Notes under the pieces: model-generated | What the model was told of the DNA's origin: nothing | The model's database searches: none | Seen by the model: only the letters and a program-made list of their open reading frames with translations | Source of the DNA: Fervidobacterium thailandense | Lineage (GTDB): Bacteria; Thermotogota; Thermotogae; Thermotogales; Fervidobacteriaceae | Assembly: GCF_001719065.1 (NCBI RefSeq) | Contig: NZ_LWAF01000017.1 | Location: 1-35,526, forward strand | Direction of reading: 5' to 3' | DNA: 35,526 bases | Translations under genes and position numbers: made by a program | Shown: in pieces, positions 15,610-22,315 of the stretch | Numbering within the stretch: the first letter of the stretch is position 1 | How the letters are laid out: each line of letters begins with the position of its first letter

Positions 15610-15729
15610 GTTCCCGAGCCAGCCTTATATTGTCTTGAGTATATTTGTTGAAAGCTTATCTTGCTTTAAATTACCTTTGGGAGGGCTGGTTGAATGGGGT
15701 TCAAGGGGCTTGCGGGCTGGCTCGGGAAC
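15610..15729 (+). promoter_or_regulatory. Leader-to-coding 15-bp inverted repeat, possible RNA switch
   Basis: GTTCCCGAGCCAGCC (15610-15624) is the exact reverse complement of GGCTGGCTCGGGAAC (15715-15729). The right arm is codons 8-12 of the sigma-like gene, so the stem closes a 90-nt loop holding the ribosome site (GGGAGG at 15679-15684) and the ATG. The left arm can instead pair through CCAGCC with GGCTGG at 15684-15689, which overlaps the ribosome site. The leader therefore has two exclusive pairings, one blocking and one exposing translation. The 13-mer TATATTGTCTTGA lies in the loop at 15626-15638. Confidence 0.6.
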
Positions 15730-16386
15730 GGGCAAGTGAGTGCGGAGTTCTACCACGAGATTCTGAAATTCGTTGCGGTTTACATTAACTCAAAAAGAGT
15801 AGATTCGAGAAAGTACGGTATGAGCAAGCACGAACTGGCGTACGAAGTGACGCACTCTTTCGTGCTCAAGTTACCCCAGCTACGGATGGAAGTTCTCGAG
15901 CGTTCGAAAAATCCCGAGGCTTACTTTACCGCTGCCCTCAGGAATTTTGTACTGGATTACCTCTCAAAGAATGAAATGGAATACCTGTCGCTCGATTCGG
16001 ATGCTGGAGAGAACAGGGACTGGATTGAGGTCACGATTTCCGCTGAAACGTATCAGCACTCTTACAACGTGCTCAACGAGGTTGAGCTCGAGGACGCAGA
16101 GGATGAAGAAGTTGAGTTAGTACTCGAACAGTTGGTCGAGGAACTTGAAGCATCGAGTCAAAACGTTAGGCGGAACCTGATGGTCTTCTTTCTAACGGAG
16201 TTACGTCAGGACGTGAACACCTCTCAACTGTACGAGTACGGTCTGACACCGGCGAACATTTACAAGATTAGACAAAGAGCCAAGGAGTTTCTAAAGTCCT
16301 TTGCTCGAGAACACGGATACGATGAACGTGCCGTCGTGAAAGCGACATTCAAGTACCTGTCAGCGTTCGTGCAAAGTAACGAATAA
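15694..16386 (+). CDS. Divergent sigma-70/ECF-like factor
   Basis: 230 aa from ATG 15694 (GGGAGG, 9-nt spacing). Residues 47-92 resemble sigma region 2: 'LAYEVTHSFVLKL' as the core-binding helix and 'NPEAYFTAALRNFVLDYLSKN', close to the ECF pattern NPxAYLxxxxRNxxLDxxRR that forms region 2.3/2.4. A very acidic linker follows (residues 130-152, EVELEDAEDEEVE). Residues 160-205 look like region 4 with a helix-turn-helix (TSQLYEYGLTPANIYKIRQR). Known ECF factors pair with an anti-sigma gene, but none is adjacent. The gene is preceded by the promoter module it shares with the DUF2828 gene, suggesting autoregulation, and is flanked by two structured RNA regions. It could also be a non-sigma helix-turn-helix regulator; family unproven. 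Confidence 0.6.
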   Translation: MGFKGLAGWLGNGQVSAEFYHEILKFVAVYINSKRVDSRKYGMSKHELAYEVTHSFVLKLPQLRMEVLERSKNPEAYFTAALRNFVLDYLSKNEMEYLSLDSDAGENRDWIEVTISAETYQHSYNVLNEVELEDAEDEEVELVLEQLVEELEASSQNVRRNLMVFFLTELRQDVNTSQLYEYGLTPANIYKIRQRAKEFLKSFAREHGYDERAVVKATFKYLSAFVQSNE

Positions 16387-16409
16387 AGTAACGAATGAAA
16401 GATTCCCTA

Positions 16410-16474
16410 AGGATGGGTTCAGCAAAGGTATATTGTCTTGATGGTACTTAAACGGGCGAACGCCCACCCATCCT
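16410..16474 (+). ncRNA. Structured RNA after the sigma-like gene, sharing a 13-mer with its leader
   Basis: AGGATGGGT (16410-16418) pairs perfectly with ACCCATCCT (16466-16474). Directly inside the 3' arm is a hairpin GGGC-GAAC-GCCC (16454-16465), so the two helices can stack. The remaining 35-nt strand contains TATATTGTCTTGA (16429-16441), the same 13-mer found at 15626-15638. It begins 24 nt after the stop codon and ends 8 nt before the terminator. It may be a 3' UTR element or a processed or independent small RNA. The stacked stems resemble the acceptor/T-arm half of a tRNA, but there is no T-loop consensus. Confidence 0.45.
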
Positions 16475-16481
16475 GTAACTG

Positions 16482-16517
16482 GCCACCTCCCACGGTGAGT
16501 GGGAGGTGGCTTTTTTT
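16482..16517 (+). terminator. Strong intrinsic terminator
   Basis: GCCACCTCCCAC (16482-16493), loop GGTGA, GTGGGAGGTGGC (16499-16510), then seven T. A perfect 12-bp GC-rich stem, ending the sigma-like gene and its 3' structured RNA. From here to 16648 I see no gene or clear signal. Confidence 0.95.
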
Positions 16518-16648
16518 ATACGCTCTTTCTAAATCGTAAGTTTTCGCTCAACGGAAAGCGAAGACGCGGATATTTGAGAACTTTATTGCATGGGTGAATA
16601 TTTTTTCTTTAATTCCCCGAAAAGGGATGGTAAAGGGTCTTTTTCAGT

Positions 16649-16677
16649 TTGTGAATAATTTGGCAAAAGGTTAGAAT
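16649..16677 (+). promoter_or_regulatory. Promoter of the glutamine synthetase paralogue
   Basis: TTGTGA (16649-16654), 17-bp spacer, TAGAAT (16672-16677). It gives a leader of about 60 nt to the ATG at 16744. Confidence 0.6.
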
Positions 16678-16743
16678 GTTCTCGGAAACTGTTGAGATTG
16701 TTGCATTTTTGAACGGGTGAGAATGGCGCGGGAGGTAGATGTT

Positions 16744-18114
16744 ATGGACGTAAGTCAAGTCGTGAGGCTTGTTGAAAAGGAAGGTATCAACTTCATCGAC
16801 CTTAAGGTTGTTGATCTGTGGGGAAGATGGCGCCACGTCACGTTGGCCAGGACGAACTTCTCGGAGAAAATCTTCTACGAAGGTGTTGGAGTGGATGCTT
16901 CAAACTTGGGGTACGCTGAGGTTTTCAGTAGTGATATGGTTATTATACCCGATCCTGAAACCGCGTTCGTGGAAACGTACGGTGAAGACAAAGTACTCTC
17001 GATGATTTGCGATGTCTATGAAACGGAAAATATGAAGCCCTGTCCACACGATCCGAGAACGATACTTAAGAAGACACTCGAAAGTATCAGGGATATAGCC
17101 GACGAAGTGTACCTGGGTCCAGAGTACGAGTTTCACGTATTCGAGGAAGTGCGTTACCAGGTTACGAGTAACAAGGTGATGTTCGAAATCGATAGTCTGG
17201 AAGGCTTTTGGAACGCGGAAGAAACTGGGGAATATTTCGTGGGTCGCAAGAAGGGTTACCACAGGATTCCACCGTTCGACACCTTAATGGAAGTCAGGAA
17301 CGCAATAGTCAAAAAGCTACTCGAATACGGCATTCCCGTTAAGTACCATCACCACGAAGTCGGTAGTTGCCAGGTTGAAATCGAACTTCCCCTTATCGAC
17401 GCGCTGAAAGCGGCTGATTACACGATGATGGTCAAACACGTTGCCCGGATGGTGGCAAAAGAATTCGGGTACATTGTAACCTTTATGCCAAAGCCCATGT
17501 TCGACGAGGCTGGTAACGGAATGCATGTTCATCAGTTCCTGAAGAAAAACGGTTATAACATCTTCGATGGAGACAAACTTTACAACCTCTCTCAGGAAGC
17601 GTTGTACTACATCGGCGGTATTTTGAAAAATGCCCCGGCCCTGATGGCCTTCACGAATCCGTCGACGAATTCCTACAGAAGACTCGTTCCAGGATTCGAA
17701 GCTCCCACCAACGCGGTTTTTGCGCTGGCAAACAGAACATCGGCTATCAGAATCCCAGCGTACGTGAAGGATCCAGAAAAGCGTAGGATAGAGTTCAGAA
17801 CGATAGATGCAACGTGTAATCCTTACCTCGGATTTGCGGCGATGATACTGGCTGGAGTTGATGGGATAAGGAGAAAGATAGATCCTGTCGCGGAAGGTTT
17901 TGGACCTTTCGAGGGTGATATGTACGAGAAGGAACTCAAACCGCTCCCAAAGAGTCTTGAGGAGAGTTGCCGAGCACTCCTGGAAAACCACGGCTTCCTG
18001 ACCACGTTCCCGAAGGAACTTATCGAACACTGGGTAAAAGTAAAGCTAAAAGAGGAACGGCTTGTGAATTCCATACCGCATCCGAAGGAATACGATTTGT
18101 ACTTCGACGCGTAA
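16744..18114 (+). CDS. Type I glutamine synthetase family protein
   Basis: 456 aa from ATG 16744 (GGGAGGT 7 nt upstream). All main elements of glutamine synthetase I are present: N-terminal 'DLKVVDLWGRWRHVTL', the metal-binding 'YLGPEYEFHVF', 'KYHHHEVGSCQVEIEL', 'FMPKPMFDEAGNGMHVHQ' (GxGMHxH), 'STNSYRRLVPGFEAPTN', 'NRTSAIRIPAY' and 'EFRTIDATCNPYLGFAAMILAG'. The N-terminal wording (D-L-W-G-R-W-R-H-V-T) is nearer the beta subgroup than the alpha form encoded at 26289-27608. The Tyr-adenylylation loop of enterobacterial GSI is not obvious. It should catalyse ATP-dependent amidation of glutamate, but with a canonical paralogue 9 kb away it could act on another amine or acid. Monocistronic, between its promoter and the 18147 terminator. 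Confidence 0.88.
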   Translation: MDVSQVVRLVEKEGINFIDLKVVDLWGRWRHVTLARTNFSEKIFYEGVGVDASNLGYAEVFSSDMVIIPDPETAFVETYGEDKVLSMICDVYETENMKPCPHDPRTILKKTLESIRDIADEVYLGPEYEFHVFEEVRYQVTSNKVMFEIDSLEGFWNAEETGEYFVGRKKGYHRIPPFDTLMEVRNAIVKKLLEYGIPVKYHHHEVGSCQVEIELPLIDALKAADYTMMVKHVARMVAKEFGYIVTFMPKPMFDEAGNGMHVHQFLKKNGYNIFDGDKLYNLSQEALYYIGGILKNAPALMAFTNPSTNSYRRLVPGFEAPTNAVFALANRTSAIRIPAYVKDPEKRRIEFRTIDATCNPYLGFAAMILAGVDGIRRKIDPVAEGFGPFEGDMYEKELKPLPKSLEESCRALLENHGFLTTFPKELIEHWVKVKLKEERLVNSIPHPKEYDLYFDA

Positions 18115-18146
18115 TTTGTGAAATACGAGTGGAACGTGTTGTTAAA

Positions 18147-18175
18147 AGCCGGTGCTCAGCACCGGCTATTTTCTT
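18147..18175 (+). terminator. Intrinsic terminator after the glutamine synthetase paralogue
   Basis: AGCCGGTGC (18147-18155), loop TCA, GCACCGGCT (18159-18167), then ATTTTCTT. A perfect 9-bp stem. A weak TAAAAT at 18225-18230, preceded by TG, may start the nadE operon downstream. Confidence 0.9.
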
Positions 18176-18266
18176 ACAGTCCGTTCGTTTCGGAGAAACG
18201 TTTTGCCTTTTCGGGTTTTTGGTGTAAAATTTATGTTGAGCAAACGTTAAGTTTGAGGTGAGGTTC

Positions 18267-19118
18267 TTGAGAGAGATTGAGAAAGAAGTATCGAGGATCG
18301 TAGACTTTATACGCAAGTGTGTTAACGATTACGGTTTTCGCGGTGCGGTGCTCGGTGTCAGCGGTGGAATCGACTCAGCGGTGGTTTTAGGATTGTTGAT
18401 CAGGGCGTTGGACAGGGATCGCATTCTGGCCTTGATTTTACCGGAACGTGACAGTTCCAAACGCAGCCTTCGTGACGCACAGAGGGTATGTAAGCACTTT
18501 GGTGTGGTTCCGCAAGTGTACAGTATAACCGGGGCGTTGAGGGCTCTTGGTGCGTACAAACTCTTTCCACCGGCATTTCTGATTCCCGAGAAGTTAAAAC
18601 AAATCTACGCGAGAAACAGGTGGAATCGTTACGAAGATCCGTACATCATGGACCTACTCAACGAAGGTGACGAGTTATTTTTGAAAGGACTTGCGTACTA
18701 CCGTGTGAAGCACAGGGTTCGAATGTGTAAGTTGTACATGGAAGCCGAAAAGAGAAAGTACTGTGTCGTGGGTACGACCAACAGAACCGAGCAACTGCTT
18801 GGGCTGTACGTAAAGTGGGGCGACGATTCGGTGGACATAGAACCGATCATGCACCTGTACAAGGTGGAAGTGTACGAAATGGCAAAGTATCTCGGTGTAC
18901 CTACATATATCATCGAGAAGGCACCGACTCCGGACCTTGTGCCCGGAATCGTGGATGAAGAGGCCTTTGGATTAACGTACGCTGAAATCGATTCCATTCT
19001 AATGGATCTCGAAAAGGGAATTGAAAGGGAAGGTCCCGCAGTTGAACGAATAAAGAAGATAATCACTTCCACTAAACTCAGGGAGCTGAAGTGCCTCCAT
19101 TTGGAGCGAGGTGAGTGA
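18267..19118 (+). CDS. nadE: NAD+ synthetase
   Basis: 283 aa from TTG 18267, placed about 7 nt after GAGGTG; the GTG at 18258 lies inside that ribosome site. It has the ATP-pyrophosphatase P-loop GVSGGIDSAVV near residue 32. 'VVGTTNRTEQLLGLYVKWGD' binds the adenylate and ammonia channel, and 'PIMHLYKVEVYEMAKYLGVP' and 'APTPDLVPG' complete the family pattern. No glutaminase (CN hydrolase) domain, so it is the NH3-dependent type, which amidates nicotinate adenine dinucleotide to NAD+ in the cytoplasm. An insertion around residues 100-150 (FLIPEKLKQIYARNRW) makes it somewhat different from E. coli NadE. The stop overlaps the start region of the next gene (histidine kinase). Confidence 0.93.
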   Translation: MREIEKEVSRIVDFIRKCVNDYGFRGAVLGVSGGIDSAVVLGLLIRALDRDRILALILPERDSSKRSLRDAQRVCKHFGVVPQVYSITGALRALGAYKLFPPAFLIPEKLKQIYARNRWNRYEDPYIMDLLNEGDELFLKGLAYYRVKHRVRMCKLYMEAEKRKYCVVGTTNRTEQLLGLYVKWGDDSVDIEPIMHLYKVEVYEMAKYLGVPTYIIEKAPTPDLVPGIVDEEAFGLTYAEIDSILMDLEKGIEREGPAVERIKKIITSTKLRELKCLHLERGE

Positions 19119-19119
19119 C

Positions 19120-21846
19120 TTGGGTGCAAGGAAGATTTGCAGCGCCTTGCTGAACATCTTTGAAAGCGAATTTCGGGACGAATTTTCCAAGGAAATCACC
19201 GCCGAATTGTGTGGTGTGCTCGGTGCCGAAAGGGTTTCTCTCTGTTTGTTGGAAAAATCGAAGGGGATCTACAGAGTTATATCCGGGAATCTTTTGCCAC
19301 TCTTCTCGAAGGTTCCGATTATGCTCGTCCCGAAGGACCACGATGGTGTTGTCCCCGTGGAGATCGACGGACCGTCCGGAAGGGAAAAGGTTCACGGTAC
19401 GATTTTGAAGAGACAAATCAACGGTTCGGAGGAAATCACTGGTCTACTTTTGTTCGATAAGTACCAATGTACCGATGAACAATTGGCAAAATTGGTTGAG
19501 GACCTTGAATATTTTCTCTGGATCATCCCCAGGTATGAGCACTCAAAGACATACCTTGAGAAGTACAGGTCCCTCTGGATCCTGACGAGGATTTTTGAGG
19601 AATCCCGCACTGTCGAGGAGCTTCTGAAAGAATTCATGTTCGCCGTCGGAGAAATTTTGGAGGCCGAGCGTACGTATTTTGTGCGTGAGATCCACGATGG
19701 TTTCGAAGTTAAAAGCCTTGGTGTGGAAAGAGAAATAACGTTGCATTCGAGGTTTGTACCACGTGAAGAAGTTGATCATGCCACTCTCAAGTACCTGAGA
19801 GGCGGCGACAAGATGGTTTACAAACCGACAGGGTTGGAAAATCTCTTGGGGTCAGTCGTGAAATCGGCCATTTTCACCAAGGCGGAGGATGGTTGGTTTG
19901 TTTTCGTGAACAAACGCGAGAAGAAGCACTACGTTCAGGTCAAATCCTTCGACTCTCTTGATTTTGAGATGGCGCGTGATGCGACAAGACGTTATGTACT
20001 CGCAAGAGGTAGGATCGAGTTCGATATCAAGTTGAGGCATGAGGTTGAAAAACTTAAACAACTCCAAGAGAACTACGAAGAGCTGATAGAAACGCAACGG
20101 GAACAAATTAGGAAGATGAACGCGGTCCATTACATCAGTCAGGCGATGAGGACGATGTACAGTGTGAAAAATGTCTACAAAACACTCCTGCTCGGACTCA
20201 CCTCCGGACGGTTGCTCGGCTACAACCGCGCGCTCCTCCTGGTTTACGATGAGAAGAGGGATGTGCTCGTGGGACGCATGTGGCTTGGTCCCGAGGGTGA
20301 GAACGTCGAGGAAGAGTGGAGAAAGGCGAACATGAGAGCGATGCGCTACGCGGATGTCGTTCAGTATCTAAGGGAAGAGGCGATGACGCTGGAGATAAGC
20401 AACAAATTGACGGAGATGATAGAGAACAAGATCTTCCCGTACAAAGCACATCCAATTCTCGAGCGTTGTGTGTTACGCAAGAAGATATTTATCGCCAACG
20501 AGAAGGTACTCGACGCGATGGGGCTGGGTGCGGCGGATTTGGTTTCGCTACTTGGAACAAAAGATTTCGCGGTCATACCGCTCGTGGGACGGGACAGTAC
20601 TTTCGGTGTGGTGATCGTGGATAACTTCTACACGAAGCGGCCAATTAAGGAATCTGATGTTGAGATACTTAAGCTCATTTCCGATAGTGCGGGACTTGCG
20701 ATAGAGACCGCGATAAACTACGAGGAATTGCGAAATAAGACACTCTCGCTGGAGAGGCAGAAGAGCACCATCGAGTTCCTGCGCGAGTTCTCTGAATCGG
20801 TCTTGCAGAACATGTCATCGGCCATCATCGTTCTCGACAGAGAGGGCCGGATAACGGAGTGGAACAAGAAGGCTGAACTGTACTTTGGAAGAACGAAGGA
20901 GCAGGTGATTGGTTCGGAGTTGGATACGCTGAGCGTTGAGTTCGAGGACCTGAAGGAATTGTCTTTCCAGTGTTTAAGAATCAAGGAAGAAATCACGCTT
21001 AGTAACTACCTCATAAACGTCGGTGCCAAAGAGCGTTACTTCGATATCAAGATTACACCGTTCTGGGACAGTGAGAAGATAATGCTCAGAGGTGTCATCA
21101 TCACGTTGGACGATGTAACGGAGAGGGTAAACCTCGAAAAAGAGCGGAAAAAACAGGAAAAGCTGGCCGCGTTGGGTGAGATGGCGGCGAGGGTTGCGCA
21201 CGAGTTGAGGAATCCAGTTTCCGTGTTGGGTGGTTTTATTAAGAGGCTTGAGAAGAATCAGGGAGACGAGGAAGCTCGAAAGAGGTACATCAAGATAATT
21301 TCCGAGGAGATACTGAGGCTTGAGAACATCGTGAACGAGATCCTCGACTTCAGTAGGGAACCGCGAAGCTTGGAGTTCAGACTCTTTGATATCAACAAGT
21401 TGATAAAAGATGTCTACTTGCTTCTTGAAGAAAAGATAAAGGAAAAGAACATTCTCTTCATGTTCGAGACTGACAAGGAACAGATGTTTGTTTATGGCGA
21501 GGCCGCACGCTTAAAGCAGGTTGCGATCAACTTACTGCAGAATGCTATTGAAGCTACTCCCGTAGGTGGTAAAATATTGGTTGAGACCAGGGAAAGGCTC
21601 GATAGGATAGTTTTCTCCGTTTGGAACGAAGGAACACCCATACCGAAGGACATAGCCGAGAAATTGTTCGTCCCGTTTTTCACGACGAAAGTTCACGGTA
21701 CCGGTCTGGGACTTGCAATCTGCAAGAAGATCGTTGAAGATGAGCATGGTGGGAAGATCTACCACGAGAGCACCGAAGATGGTAACAAGTTCGTGGTTGA
21801 ACTTGAAAAGCCTTCCGAACTTCAAGGGGTGGACCTTGAAAAGTGA
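19120..21846 (+). CDS. Multi-GAF/PAS sensor histidine kinase, cytoplasmic
   Basis: 908 aa from TTG 19120 (GAGG 8 nt upstream); GTG 19111, overlapping nadE by 8 nt, is the alternative. No membrane segment. Order: two divergent GAF-like domains (about 1-140 and 150-310), coiled coil (310-335), a third GAF (about 345-545), coiled coil, and PAS (about 565-680, 'MSSAIIVLDREGRITEWNKKAELYFG'). Next is the HisKA H-box 'ARVAHELRNPVSVLGGF' with phospho-acceptor His694, then the ATPase with N box 'INLLQNAIEAT', G1 'VWNEGTPIP' and F/G2 'FFTTKVHGTGLGLAI'. It should autophosphorylate on a soluble signal and pass phosphate to a response regulator. No regulator gene lies in this operon, so the partner is elsewhere. 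Its place between nadE and panD suggests, weakly, a metabolic or redox signal. Confidence 0.92.
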   Translation: MGARKICSALLNIFESEFRDEFSKEITAELCGVLGAERVSLCLLEKSKGIYRVISGNLLPLFSKVPIMLVPKDHDGVVPVEIDGPSGREKVHGTILKRQINGSEEITGLLLFDKYQCTDEQLAKLVEDLEYFLWIIPRYEHSKTYLEKYRSLWILTRIFEESRTVEELLKEFMFAVGEILEAERTYFVREIHDGFEVKSLGVEREITLHSRFVPREEVDHATLKYLRGGDKMVYKPTGLENLLGSVVKSAIFTKAEDGWFVFVNKREKKHYVQVKSFDSLDFEMARDATRRYVLARGRIEFDIKLRHEVEKLKQLQENYEELIETQREQIRKMNAVHYISQAMRTMYSVKNVYKTLLLGLTSGRLLGYNRALLLVYDEKRDVLVGRMWLGPEGENVEEEWRKANMRAMRYADVVQYLREEAMTLEISNKLTEMIENKIFPYKAHPILERCVLRKKIFIANEKVLDAMGLGAADLVSLLGTKDFAVIPLVGRDSTFGVVIVDNFYTKRPIKESDVEILKLISDSAGLAIETAINYEELRNKTLSLERQKSTIEFLREFSESVLQNMSSAIIVLDREGRITEWNKKAELYFGRTKEQVIGSELDTLSVEFEDLKELSFQCLRIKEEITLSNYLINVGAKERYFDIKITPFWDSEKIMLRGVIITLDDVTERVNLEKERKKQEKLAALGEMAARVAHELRNPVSVLGGFIKRLEKNQGDEEARKRYIKIISEEILRLENIVNEILDFSREPRSLEFRLFDINKLIKDVYLLLEEKIKEKNILFMFETDKEQMFVYGEAARLKQVAINLLQNAIEATPVGGKILVETRERLDRIVFSVWNEGTPIPKDIAEKLFVPFFTTKVHGTGLGLAICKKIVEDEHGGKIYHESTEDGNKFVVELEKPSELQGVDLEK

Positions 21847-21872
21847 GCAACACTTATCGAGGAGGATGAAAG

Positions 21873-22247
21873 ATGTTCGAGATAATGCTCAAGGCGAAGA
21901 TACACATGGCGAGGGTCACGGAGAAGGAGATAGAGTACGAAGGAAGCATAGGAATAGACGAAGAACTTTTAGAATTGAGCGGTATAAAGGTGAACGAACT
22001 TGTGCTCATTTCCGATGTGGAAAACGGAAACAGGTTCGCAACTTACGTTATTCCAGAACCGCGCGGAAGTGGGAAGATCTCACTCAACGGTGCCGCCGCA
22101 AGACTGGTGGAGAAGGGTGATAGGATAATCATCATGGCGTTCGGACTATACGAGCCAACCGAGTATACGGGAGCTAAGATTTTGATACTCAACGACGACA
22201 ACTCCGTCAAGGAGATCCGATATTCAAGTACACATGAGGAGAAGTGA
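21873..22247 (+). CDS. panD: Aspartate 1-decarboxylase
   Basis: 124 aa from ATG 21873 (GGAGGA upstream). The family pattern is plain: '[13 protein letters not shown]', the self-cleavage site EGS (Gly-Ser at about 24-25, giving the pyruvoyl group on Ser25), '[24 protein letters not shown]' across about 55-80, and '[10 protein letters not shown]'. It makes beta-alanine from aspartate for pantothenate/CoA. The C-terminus is a few residues longer than in E. coli. It lies 26 nt after the kinase gene in the same operon; the other pantothenate genes are not in this window. Confidence 0.96.
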   Translation: MFEIMLKAKIHMARVTEKEIEYEGSIGIDEELLELSGIKVNELVLISDVENGNRFATYVIPEPRGSGKISLNGAAARLVEKGDRIIIMAFGLYEPTEYTGAKILILNDDNSVKEIRYSSTHEEK

Positions 22248-22315
22248 GGAAGTTTAACTCATCGGAACACAAACGCTGAGTTTGACCGACATGGATAGGG
22301 GGTTACGATACTGCA

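Noticed and set aside
16410-16474. Possible degenerate tRNA gene
   Set aside because: Acceptor- and T-arm-like helices exist, but there is no T-loop consensus, D arm or anticodon arm.
17317-18030. Minus-strand open frame opposite the glutamine synthetase paralogue
   Set aside because: The sense frame carries all family motifs; the antisense product has no recognisable feature or ribosome site.
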